From: Prorocentrum cordatum
Taxonomy: Eukaryota; Sar; Dinophyceae; Prorocentrales; Prorocentraceae
Direction of reading: 5' to 3'
Assembly (NCBI GenBank): GCA_963575745.1
Contig: CAUYUJ010018643.1
Location: 17,501-81,500 of the forward strand
Length of the DNA: 64,000 nucleotides
The translations under genes and the position numbers were made by a program. The notes under the pieces were generated by a model, which saw nothing but the letters and a program-made list of their open reading frames with translations, was not told the origin of the DNA and did no database searches. Of this stretch, positions 47,601 to 55,842 are shown piece after piece. Numbering within the stretch: position 1 is the first letter of the stretch; the number at the start of each line of letters is the position of its first letter.

Positions 47601-48890
47601 GAGGCCGAGCGAGGCCCTCAGTCTGCGCCGCTGCCAGCTGGTGCCGCCGTTGCCAAGCGGAGGCAAGAACCACTCAAGGTGGACGGTGATCCTCCACCCG
47701 ATGGAGCTCGGGCAGCCGTCGAAGGTCAACAAGTGGGACGACTCGCGGCCGCTGGACCTGCTAGATCGCGACTTCATGGTCACGTTGCTGGAGGCCCTGT
47801 GGCGCCAGACAAGCGGTCCAGACGCCCCTCTGTTCGAGTTCGCCTACCAGCAGTGGCGAAACGAGTACAGGAGGGGCGGGCTGGCGCTGGGCCTCCAGGA
47901 CTTGGGACCACCGACGCTGTACGGGCTCCGACACGCGGGCGCGAGCCTCGACATCAGCCTCGGCCGTCGGAGCCCGCTAAGCGTGCAGCACCGCGGCGGG
48001 TGGGCCCAGCCAAGCTCGATGCGCCGCTACCAAAAGGCAGGTCGTCTGACGGAGCAGTTGCACTACCTGCCGCACGGCGCTCAGCTCGCAGCGGCAAAGT
48101 GCGCCTCCGAGATTGGCGCCATCATGAGCAGGTCGTGCCGTTCTTGAGGGCCAACTACATTGATGTGCGGTTCGCTATTGAGCTCTTTTCAGGGACTGGA
48201 AATTTCTCAGCTGCTTGGAGACGGCACGTTGGGTTGCCTATCACAGAATTTGACATTCGCCATGGTGAGCAGTATGATCTGACGTTGCCGAGAGTGCAAA
48301 AACGTGTGCGTGGATGGTTGTTGGCGTCGCAGGTTATTGCGATTTGGATGGGGACTCCATGTTCGAGTTTTTCTCGTGCACGCGATCGGGGTGGTGGGCC
48401 TCCCCGACTTAGAAGCGATTCTGAACCTCTGGGACTTCCAGATCTCTCGGCCGTGGACCGTGAGAAAGTTCGGATCGGGAACGTGCTCATGACCTTCTCA
48501 GCTTCAGTCTTGAGGCTTTGTGCTCGTCTCATCATACCATGTGCGTTGGAGAATCCCTCAACCAGCAGGATATGGTTGTGCCCTCCCATGGCTGCCGCCT
48601 GCCGCCTCAGCCCCGTGCGTAGCATCCGAACCGACTTTTGTGGTTTCAGTATGCCGTGGCGCAAACGAACCAGAATCGTGAGTGTGCATGTTGATTTGTC
48701 CAGATGCTCTCGTCTCTGCACTGGCCGCGGCATTTGTAGCTACAGTAAGAAGCCCCACGTTGAGCTGTCCGGAAAGTCTAATGGTGTTTTCCGAACTTTA
48801 GTTGCCGAGCCCTACCCCCGTGCCTTGTGTAACGCTCTGGTGCATAGCTTTAAAGACGCCCTGGCTGCAATTGAGATATGGCTACTGTGA
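44622..48890 (+). CDS. Retrotransposon ORF3: reverse transcriptase, RNase H and C5-methyltransferase-like domain
   Basis: Reverse transcriptase (about residues 150-480): GLFSVWKKNRTQRLIIDARR leads into motif A GQADIQGAFYQM (about 303), MGWTHALNWCQ, and the catalytic box AYVDNFVAFS (about 402) in which the second Asp of the usual YVDD is Asn. RNase H follows (about 555-745): ATDASEWGLGV, ETRAALWGLR, LILSDSMSP and WISSEENPADAPSRR. From about 746 to 1165 the frame is a Gly/Pro/Arg/Ala-rich shadow of the recombinase frame. The last 260 residues are a C5-methyltransferase-like domain: FSGTGNFSAAW (motif I, about 1189), GTPCSSFSRAR (motif IV with Cys, about 1244), CALENPSTSRIW (motif VI, about 1308). 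A QxRRR motif VIII is not obvious. The whole 1422-codon frame lacks a stop. Confidence 0.8.
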   Translation: MAHDDPRPEGDPTLLAFTQAGEHDREGRASFVAQRDALPLAVQERVRRDEGWESLSRSVRRRVEAREHRSDWESDVARALNELGGYQDTPASESVGGCTDGASPAQFRPLVYDLGLSHVRECVAQWGKPPADLTCRGAFRELQASHSYQGSPVSVAPLNLDLLSLPSAGAPQDLGGLVENGRDEVRKFVEDYLLPKDQAGERLSSNGVPKRPYLDPLLHRPREYERVIRALAQRGMLEFGLEAKEQCGLFSVWKKNRTQRLIIDARRSNCWFKDPPKTRLASGDSFSRLFAAADLALELGQADIQGAFYQMALPKPIRPYFGLGKVRAGRVGVTRAVEGASVGPNTWIFPRLKVLAMGWTHALNWCQRVLEAACDRVPGLNNDSRVQGHRAPPDLRPVAHAAYVDNFVAFSQSAGKTRSAAEGVSSELERVGLRAHPVEAGPGGEALGWVFSSDRPLVLGKERRVWRLRLALQHASRLRYLSGKQVEVLVGHCTHLFLLHRELLSVFSGVYAFIGRHRGESVGVWDVVRRELRWASCLICFCSRDLCAPIYTRVLATDASEWGLGVTETVGLEADVKHAMSFSEAWRFKEGGEGAREQARERIEEAKMTGEKAESADVPEGVDVYARLERGVDLVPRSLVGGPWRTVRSQAWDRPESIPVLETRAALWGLRRMLRNSQTWHKRVLILSDSMSPVLALSKGRTSAPGMLRVVRRWAALARVSGCSVYLRWISSEENPADAPSRRGLLPPAAVARRGAGITAACPDLGRGPRGGSAAAALAAPGGVGPHWQAASARPGPAGQEGIGARRGPAEGPRAGGGRAAGAGATPGAAAGPTCRCSRGCPPGLGCYEGSGAGEAELPPGGQRPAARPAALPGELAELRGLGTVPPPPSRVGEAGRRRARGLLRLPVLRGGALQPGLAPGVGGVLLQPAVGTSEGLPSGGCPPGSPGMESEVPKHVAAADAVGGGLPVVRLAGPQRPVVHGGGRADVRGVLPEAERGPQSAPLPAGAAVAKRRQEPLKVDGDPPPDGARAAVEGQQVGRLAAAGPARSRLHGHVAGGPVAPDKRSRRPSVRVRLPAVAKRVQEGRAGAGPPGLGTTDAVRAPTRGREPRHQPRPSEPAKRAAPRRVGPAKLDAPLPKGRSSDGAVALPAARRSARSGKVRLRDWRHHEQVVPFLRANYIDVRFAIELFSGTGNFSAAWRRHVGLPITEFDIRHGEQYDLTLPRVQKRVRGWLLASQVIAIWMGTPCSSFSRARDRGGGPPRLRSDSEPLGLPDLSAVDREKVRIGNVLMTFSASVLRLCARLIIPCALENPSTSRIWLCPPMAAACRLSPVRSIRTDFCGFSMPWRKRTRIVSVHVDLSRCSRLCTGRGICSYSKKPHVELSGKSNGVFRTLVAEPYPRALCNALVHSFKDALAAIEIWLL
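46834..48147 (+). CDS. Retrotransposon tyrosine recombinase (frame +1 within ORF3)
   Basis: The real domain probably starts near 47180 (ARLSYLQAASVRPRAQQLYL). Catalytic-type residues appear in order: Arg in VVFYLRPSEALSLRR (about residue 256), the YGLRHAGASL box (about 364; Tyr at the usual first His), Trp in HRGGWAQPSSM, and the Tyr of RRYQKAG (about 398). This set is typical of DIRS/Crypton recombinases, which insert circular DNA without making the target-site duplications seen with DDE integrases. Entry from ORF3 needs a +1 shift near 46830-46860, beside a GGAGGGGGC run. The frame ends at 48147, while the methyltransferase domain resumes in the ORF3 frame by about 48100. Confidence 0.75.
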   Translation: MLPRGGGYCRRPPSPGVELASLPRAPTSAEVHGAAAQPLPWLPREASARTGRPRARDPALRGKRGSAPVAALPRDHALEGVGPLAPARRRAQPQVRRAAARAVARRGSAATRAPELARLSYLQAASVRPRAQQLYLESWQSSVGWARCRLLPLESAKQVDDALVDFFGYQYFEGAHSSLGSRLVSAACYFNPQWGRQKGSHLAAARQALRGWSLKCPSMSRLPTPWGVVCLLCDWLVRSDRWSMAVAVLMCVVFYLRPSEALSLRRCQLVPPLPSGGKNHSRWTVILHPMELGQPSKVNKWDDSRPLDLLDRDFMVTLLEALWRQTSGPDAPLFEFAYQQWRNEYRRGGLALGLQDLGPPTLYGLRHAGASLDISLGRRSPLSVQHRGGWAQPSSMRRYQKAGRLTEQLHYLPHGAQLAAAKCASEIGAIMSRSCRS

Positions 48891-49069
48891 CCTTTAACCC
48901 GATGCCTCCAGTTGTAACTACGGCAATTCGGGAGTTTAGTGTCTCTGAGACCGGTCCAGAGGGGTGTGTTTTATGAGTCGCCTGCTCCAGCCTTCTCAGG
49001 GCGAAGGTCTGTCGCCACGACATATCGCTGCTGGCCTGGATGAAAAAGAGCGGAGTGCAATGCTATACT

Positions 49070-49378
49070 TGTATATGTGTAACCACGTATGTCTGTACGC
49101 ATGCATGCATGCATGTGTGCATGTTTTTGTGTACATAGGTAAGCCCGCATGCATGCATGCATGTATGTAGCTATGCATGCATGCATGCATGTTTATTTCT
49201 GGGCATGTATGCATGTATGCAGGTATGTCTTTCGGCATGCATCCACGCATGCATATAGGAGTACGTACGTCTGTATGTATGTTTTTCGTATCTATATGTA
49301 TGTACGTATGCATATATGCATGTATGTATGGATGTATGTATTGATGTATGCATGTATGCATGCATGCACGAATGCATG

Positions 49379-49418
<40 letters not shown>

Positions 49419-49425
49419 AAACATA
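49070..49425. repeat. ATGC/ATGT tetranucleotide DNA and (AT)n, right of the retrotransposon
   Basis: Interrupted GCATGCAT/GTATGTAT units ending in about 32 bp of (AT)n at 49381-49414. Matches the left-hand array at 42130-42845 in kind. Confidence 0.9.
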
Positions 49426-49466
49426 CATACACCCAGGCCTCCCATATCGGTTCCGAGTTGATGGTG

Positions 49467-49612
49467 TCGGAGGATTGTGCCACATCGCCGATGCATCGGC
49501 GATGTGGCTCGATGTAGAGCCTGCTTCTCTCCACGCCGACGGCGGCGATGCATCGCTGATCTCGCCTCGCCGATGCATCGGCGATGGATCGGCGAGGCAG
49601 CGCGATCCTCCG
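49467..49612. repeat. Nested palindromes with ATCGCCGATGCATCGGCGAT cores
   Basis: A perfect 30-bp palindrome at 49479-49508 is centred on ATG/CAT. A second CGCCGATGCATCGGCG core lies near 49568-49583, followed by GGATCGGCGAGGC, which pairs with GCCTCGCCGAT. The outer sequences TCGGAGGAT and ATCCTCCGA close a larger inverted repeat around both. Confidence 0.9.
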
Positions 49613-49659
49613 ACCCCACCTTCTCGGAGAGACATGGGAGGCGCCCCGGGGTGACAACA

Positions 49660-49735
49660 CGCATGTGTATCCTCTCACTCTGCTCGACGTCTGTGGCCAT
49701 GAGGGCCCAAGCGCTCGGCCGTTTTTGAACGACGG
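49660..49735 (+). repeat. Dispersed repeat related to 58380-58455
   Basis: Shares the order GTGTnTCCT, ACTCTGC/AGTCTGC, GGCC, GGGC, GCGCTCGnCCGTTTTTGAAC with the tandem repeat at 57998-58605. Confidence 0.7.
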
Positions 49736-49901
49736 TTGGGCGCAGAGGCTGGCCCTTGGGCCGTGCGCCCTCGACGCCGCGCGGCGGATCCCCTGTGCAA
49801 ATTGTGAAGGGCCTCAGCGTTGAGGAGGCGTGGCAGCGCTGCGAGAACTCGTAGATCGGGCCCTTGCTGAAGAACCCGATCAGAAAAGGCTACAAAAAGC
49901 G

Positions 49902-52255
49902 CTGGATTGCGCACGACTCCCATCCGCTTTCCCGGGTGCCGTGATTCCACTTCCACTTCGACTAACAAGTGCCATCAGGGTTCGCACTGCCACCCCACCT
50001 ACCGACCTCCAGCGACCACAACCTCAACGCTCCGACATCCAGCCGCCACCAACTCCACCAACTCGACATTCCGACCTGTCCTCTGTCGCAACGCAGCGCC
50101 CAGCATCGGCGCCAGCACCAACGCTGGCGCCACCGCTGGCACCAACGCCGGCGCCTCCACCAGCGCCAGCGCCAGCCCCGACGATGGCATCTACGCCAGC
50201 GCGCCCGCACCAACACCAGCGTTTCCACCCACGCTGACACCAACACCGACTCTGGCGCGCACGTTCACAGCATGACCGCCTGCGCCTACACCGGCATCCA
50301 CGCCGGCGCCCACACCATTGGCGACCGTAGCCCGTACGCCAGGAACAAAACCAACGCCTACACTGGCACCGACGCCAGTGCCGTCACCAGCACCGCAGCG
50401 CACTGGTTAGCGAGTAGAGCAACATGCGGCAGTACCTGTGCAGGGATAACCACAGCCGCAGCGAATTTCGCGACGTTTTCGTTGCGTCTTGCATTGTGGT
50501 GCAATTTTTTTTTTCCGAGCTGGTATCGCAGAGCTCCGTGCCCGCCCGGGGCGGGTATTCGAGCGGTTGCTCCAATTGCCGTGAAGTGCGAGGACCAGCA
50601 GCACGACGACGAGCAGCGCGGCCTTGGGTCAGCACGACGGCCACCACAAGCACGACGATGGGCAGTACGACGATGAGCAGGTCTGTCGCACGATGGTGAG
50701 CAACTCCGCGTCCGTGACGCGATGTAGGGCTGAATTGGGCAATTTCGGGACCCACCCGATTGCCTGAAACATTGTCTCCTCAAGCTCAGTGTGGCAATAG
50801 ACCCAAGCGTGTGCCGGCCCATCCGCTACGATTTGGCCTGGCAGGAACGCCATCGTCTCCACCCGCACCGACGCCAGCGCCGACGCCAGCACCTACGCAG
50901 GCGCGTACGCCAGCGCCGACGCCATCACTGGGGCCAGCATCAGCGCGTGCGACTGTGGTGGCATAAGCGCCTGCGATTGTGCCGGGAAGACCAACGCCTT
51001 CACTAGCGCCGACGTTTGCACCGACGCCTGCACCAAACGCCAGCGCCTGCGCTCGAGGCCACAGTCCCTCCACCCGCGTCCTTGCCCGACGATGGATTGC
51101 GCACGACTCCCATCCGCTTCCCCTGGTGCCGTGATTCCATTACCACCTCCACTACCAGCTTCGCACTGCCACCTCCACCTGCCGACCTCCAGCCACCACA
51201 ACCTCGACACTCCGACCTCCAGCCACCACCGACTCCACCAACTCGACACTCCGACCTCTCCCCTTTCGGAACGTCCAGCGCCTGCGCCAGCACCAACGCC
51301 GGCACCGCCACTGGGGCCAACGCCGGCACCTCCACCAGCACCAGCGCCAGCCCCGACGATGGCACCTATGCCAGCGCGCAGGCACCAACACCAGCGCTTC
51401 CACCAGCACCGACGCCAGCACCGACTCCGACGCCTACGCTCACAGCATGACCGCCTGCGACTATGCTGGCATCAACACCGGCGCCTCCACCAGTGCCGGC
51501 TGCAGCCCGTACGCCAGGAACAGCAGCCGACGACTACGCTAGCATCGACGCCAGTGCCGTCACCAGCACCGCGGCGCACCGGTTAGCGAGTAGAGCAGCA
51601 TGCAGTAGTACCAGTGCAGGGAGCACCACCACCGCAGCGAATTCCTTGACATTTTCGTTGCGACTTGCATTGTGGTGCGTTTTATTTTCTACGAGCTGGA
51701 CTCGAAGAATTCCGTGCCCGCCCGGGGCGGAAATTCGGGCGGTTACTCAAACTGCCGGGAGCTATTGGGGCCATCAGCACGACGACGAGCAGCGCGGCCT
51801 TGGATCAGTACGACGGCCACTAACAGCACGACGACGAGAAGTACGACGATGAGCAGCTCTACCGCCGGCGCCAACACTGGCTCCTGCTCCAGCACAGTCG
51901 CGGGTTCCATGAGCTGCACGACGACTACCCCATACAGCACGACGGGGTCCGCGAGCAGTGCGACGGAGACCACGAACAGCACTGGAATATATCGACAGGC
52001 CGGCATCCCCCAGATAGGGCGACACGCCAGCGTCCACCCTCGAGGGGCGAGAAGACTCGTGCTCAGTTTCGACTCTGGCCGAGTCCAGGGCTGGCGCCTC
52101 CCCGGGGTCCATCGGCCACGCGGCGGGGACACCAGACGCGATTGACAGAATGTATTCCGCGGGCTGCGCGACGAGTGCCACGAGCAGCACGACGGATACC
52201 ACGCCCACTGCGACAGATGCGAGCTACAACGCGACGGGCACTGCGAGTTGCACGA
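49902..52255 (+). repeat. 1.18-kb segment duplicated in tandem
   Basis: Landmarks recur at a distance of 1175-1191 bp: GGATTGCGCACGACTCCCAT at 49902 and 51093, TACGCCAGGAACA at about 50335 and 51510, and AGCACGACGACGAGCAGCGC at about 50597 and 51776. Inside are GCCAGCGCCAGC-type short repeats. The second copy continues into diverged AGCACGACG DNA. No convincing gene; the Thr/Ala/Pro ORFs come from the short repeats. Confidence 0.8.
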
Positions 52256-52259
52256 CGGA

Positions 52260-53440
52260 TGCCATCCGCAGCACGACGGGTACCATGAGTTTCACTATCG
52301 TTCCCAAGAGCTGCGCGACGAGTACCACGCGCAGCACGATTGCGACAGCGGTAACCTCGACACAACCGTGAGGGGGTATTCCGTGACAACACGGAACACC
52401 CAATGCGGAGGGCACCACAATTTCTCGCAGCACGTCGGATGCCAGCCGCATGACGTTGACCAGCTCGCCGACTCCCGCGCACACCAGCTCGTCCACCCCC
52501 GCGCCCAGCAACTCGCCCACTCCGTGGCCGACCATCGCATCCACCCCACTCCTCCCACCCTCCCACGATCGCGGCCTTGGGAGGCGGAGTTCAACGCCTG
52601 ACCCCGCTCAGGCCGTTGAGCTGAGGGGCCTCCTGGCTATGCCGGTGCGCCAGCACCCGTCGCCAGACGCCCAGCGGCCTCCATCCTGGCCGGGGACGGC
52701 TACTACTTCAATCTATTCTTCTACCCGCCGTCCGACATGTGATGCCTTCCTCTCCGTTTCCTCCCTCCGCTGGCTTTGCTTCTGGGGCGATAAAAATCGG
52801 GGCGTTTCTCTATCAGTTACACGTAGGCGCTGGCGCGTCGGGGTATAATCCAACGTCGCTCTGCGCTCTCCCAAGCCATGGTTCCTCCTTCGGGCCCGCC
52901 CGCTGCAGTCTACCTGTGGGCTGTTTCCCGTGTCTTGCTCCGCTTCTTCTTTCCTCTCCTGGCGGTCTTGCTGTCTCTCTGCCTTCTTGCTGTTTTGGTC
53001 TCTTCGTCGTCGCGCGGTGGGTCTGGCCACCACTTTGCACTGCTCGGGACAGGGGTCCCGACCACCGTCTCTAGGCTTGCCTGGTGGAGTGAGTCATCGT
53101 CCCATCAGTTGGGAAGTTGGCAGTTGTCATCATCACGTGTCTTCTTTGGGGAAAGAAAGGCTTCAAAACGCGCCATGTTTGCCCTGGGCGGGCCTTGCTG
53201 GAGGACGTCACGGCGTGCCTGCGTTTGACGGACGGCAGAAGCACGGCCGAGGCCCCGCCGCCGTTGGGGGCACGCGCGATGGAGGGGACCCGCTTCGCGC
53301 GGAGGTGCCGCGCGGCCGCGGAGGAGAGCTGGCGTGCATAGGAGGTGCAGGGGTGGGCTCGGTGGAAGCCTCGTCTGATCGTGCTGTTCGAGGAGATGGG
53401 GGCGCCTTCCGTCGGGATGACGCAGGCTTCGCGTCCACGC
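52260..53440. other. Stretch without a recognised gene
   Basis: Begins with degenerate GCACGACGG repeats, then more mixed DNA from 52600. Plus frames such as 52878-53228 are hydrophobic by composition but lack motifs or neighbours that would support a gene. Confidence 0.4.
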
Positions 53441-53457
53441 GGTGAGGTCGTACGTGC

Positions 53458-54840
53458 GTGCCATGGATACGATGCGCAGGTTGCTTTTGCGCGCGCGGGT
53501 TCCCGTGGCCCGCGAGGGCCGTGCACTTCATGGACAACGCGCGCGCCAGGCCGCCGAGCCGTGCGAGCCGACGGTGCGCAACCAGACCCTGTTCGATTTG
53601 GTCTCGACGGAGCGGGTCGCAGGTTTCGACGCGAGCGACAGGCTCTCTGCCCAGCCGGAGACGCAGCAGGTCGTCGAGAAGGAGGGGATGCTCGTCGGTG
53701 TGGGCAAGAAACCGACGACGAGGGCAACCCGTTTCCCCGGCGCGTTCATCGGAGCCTTTGAACGGCCTCGCGCCCTACCTGCGCGAGGTGGCGTGGCTTC
53801 GCCTCGTCAAGGTCTGGGCGGCGCTACGTTGCGACGACCGCGGCTTGCTCCCGCCGCAACGTCTCGCTTTCGTGGACGGAGGGCTGACGTGCACGCTGGG
53901 GCGTACGGAGGCCAGCGGGCCCCAGCGTGGATCCAGGTGGGCTTCGACCTGCGGCAGGGGGTGGCAGATTTCCAGCGGGACTACTTCCTGCTGGGCTGCG
54001 ACGGCGCGGGGCTGGTGGTAGTGCGCAAGCTTGCCGGGTACGCCGAGGCATCGGCAGAGGCCCAGGAGGTGTTGCGGAGGATGCTGAAGCCAGCGGCGTG
54101 CACAGGGGAGGTTGTTGGGCTCCCCCTTGCCGAGGAGGTCGTTGGTTTCTGGATCTCCTCAGCCATGGCGGTATTGGACATCTCGAAGAATGACCGCGAC
54201 TACCCGGGCAGGTGGTCGCCAGAGCGGGCGGGCGCCCGTGCGAGGACTCACCGCGCAGTCGTGACGAAGTTCCAGCAGCAGTTCGCGGATGTGGCGCTGG
54301 ACGAGTCGGCGGCCATCCCAGAACTGAAGAATTGGCCGGTGCTGTGGAAGATCTTCTTGGTTCAGGAAGCAGCGAGCGTGGCGGCCGAAACTTGCGCGGC
54401 CCTCGAGACTTGCGCTGGCGGGTGGGCGATGGCGCCCCAGGGCGACGAGGACGAGCAGGGTTGGGCAGCAACCCCGGAGGCCGCCGTCAAATATAGAGGA
54501 CTGCAGGGCGTCGCACCGACGGCGGGGGCGGCGACGCCCCCGCGGAGAGTGACGAAGGCAAATCACGGACGTGGCGGCGCCAACGAAGGTAGCTGGACGA
54601 ACGCCCAGGTCGGCGGCGTTGAGAAAAAGCCCCCTCTCGAGAGCAAGGGCGCTGATGGGACTTGCAGCTGCCGCGTCGTGTGCGCGAAGAAGCGCAAGGT
54701 GGCCAGTCTCCATGAGGTCAGGGGCTGCGGCTGGGCGAACGGCAGGCCGCCGCTGAATTCGACCAACATTGACGCCTTGCCAGACCCAGAGGACAATGAC
54801 GTACTCCGTCAGGTGTGCCGGCGCCTCAAGTTGCCGAGGT
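53458..54840 (+). pseudogene. Decayed tyrosine-recombinase-like retroelement gene
   Basis: Fragments of one protein are spread over two frames. They include LNGLAPYLREVAWLRLVKVW then DDRGLLPPQRLAFVDGGLTC in one frame (to about 53940), then VGFDLRQGVADFQRDYFLLG, FWISSAMAVLDISKNDRDYP, GRWSPERAGARARTHRAVVT and finally RVVCAKKRKVASLHEVRGCG in the other. I recall intact relatives in dinoflagellates reading ...FWTEHSER... and ...GRWSP...YVRT..., with His-x-x-Arg and Tyr of a tyrosine recombinase. Here that His/Arg block and the Tyr are missing and at least one frameshift has occurred, so I call it inactive. The family call is from memory. Confidence 0.45.
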
Positions 54841-55842
54841 GGCGAAGGCGGCCAACGAGGGCGAGGGCGGCGACTTGGGCAGCCCGTCGGGCCTTTCCAC
54901 CTCCGACGGGTTGCAGGGGGCCGTCGTGGGGAAGGCAGCGGAGGTGGTGGGCTCCGTGCGGCCCCTTGGGATAGGAGGCCGCCGGCCCCCGGCCCCTCCC
55001 CCCTGGCGGGGCAGCCGCGAGGGTGCCAGCGGCGAAGGGGCCCCGCGCGACTTATCGGGGCGAGCCCCCCCCACCCGCCACTCAGACACGAGCGGGCCGA
55101 AGGCCGTGCCCGCGCGCTGGCGAGCCGCTGGACGCAGCTCTCGTGCCCGCGCAAGGAATGACCGGACGCGGCCCACTGTCGGCAGACGGGCCGCGCCTAG
55201 GTAAGACCCTCCGCTCGCCCGGGGGGCGGCCCCGAACGCCTGTCGACTATTGGGCGCCTTCGCGCGTCGACGACGTCCGCCCCGCCAGCGGGCCCCGTCC
55301 GCCTCCGGCGGGCGGGGGGCCCTGGCGGGGGGTGGTGCCATTGCGTTGGGGGGCGCGGGGGTCTTATGGCAGACGGGTAGGGCTTCCGGGCCGCGTTGCA
55401 TGTCGCCATCTCTCCGCCGAGCCAGGGGGGCCGTCGCCCGGTCCGCAGCTGTTCAGCTCGAGCGGCTGGGACTGAGACACGCGTGGTTTCCGTGGTGGTC
55501 CTGGTTGGCCTCCTGCGTCGCCGGCGCGACCCGGTGTGGGGGGGTGTCTCTGCTGCGTGCCGCCGAGACGCGCTGGGGGGGCAAACGGCCGAACTCGGAC
55601 TTGCGCTTCCTCCTCGCGAAGGAGCGCGTTCTGCTGTGCGCGTAGGCGATGTTGTACCTTCACGGAGTAACGAGCACGGGGCAGCTCGCCAATGTGACGA
55701 ATTCGGGCGACGACGTCAGGGCGTTCGCCGGGGACTCGCGCGAACTGGGCGCGGAGGCTGAGGTGGCGCCTCGCGCGAAGGTAGCAGCGCTGGCGCGCGC
55801 GCGTGGCAGGCGGCGCGCGCTCGGACCTGGCGGCGTCAGAAG

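Larger units (their letters stand above)
42846..49050 (+). mobile_element. DIRS-like tyrosine-recombinase retrotransposon with a C5-methyltransferase-like domain
   Basis: The gene order is membrane ORF, gag-position ORF, then a long ORF carrying reverse transcriptase, RNase H and a C-terminal DNA-methyltransferase-like domain. A tyrosine recombinase is encoded in another frame within the long ORF. Replacement of an integrase by a tyrosine recombinase, an RNase H tail ending in NPADAPSR, and a methyltransferase domain are DIRS-class traits. DIRS-class relatives usually carry an adenine-type methyltransferase, whereas the PCS and ENP motifs here point to the C5 type. No long terminal repeats were seen, and the inverted ends and internal complementary region expected of DIRS were not resolved by eye. 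Boundaries are approximate, set where ATGT/ATGC repeat DNA stops and restarts. All main ORFs lack internal stops, so the copy is recent and possibly active. Confidence 0.8.

Noticed and set aside
46850-48100. The ORF3-frame translation through the recombinase region as a real protein domain
   Set aside because: Low-complexity Gly/Pro/Arg/Ala sequence with no motif, while the +1 frame holds a well-formed tyrosine recombinase.
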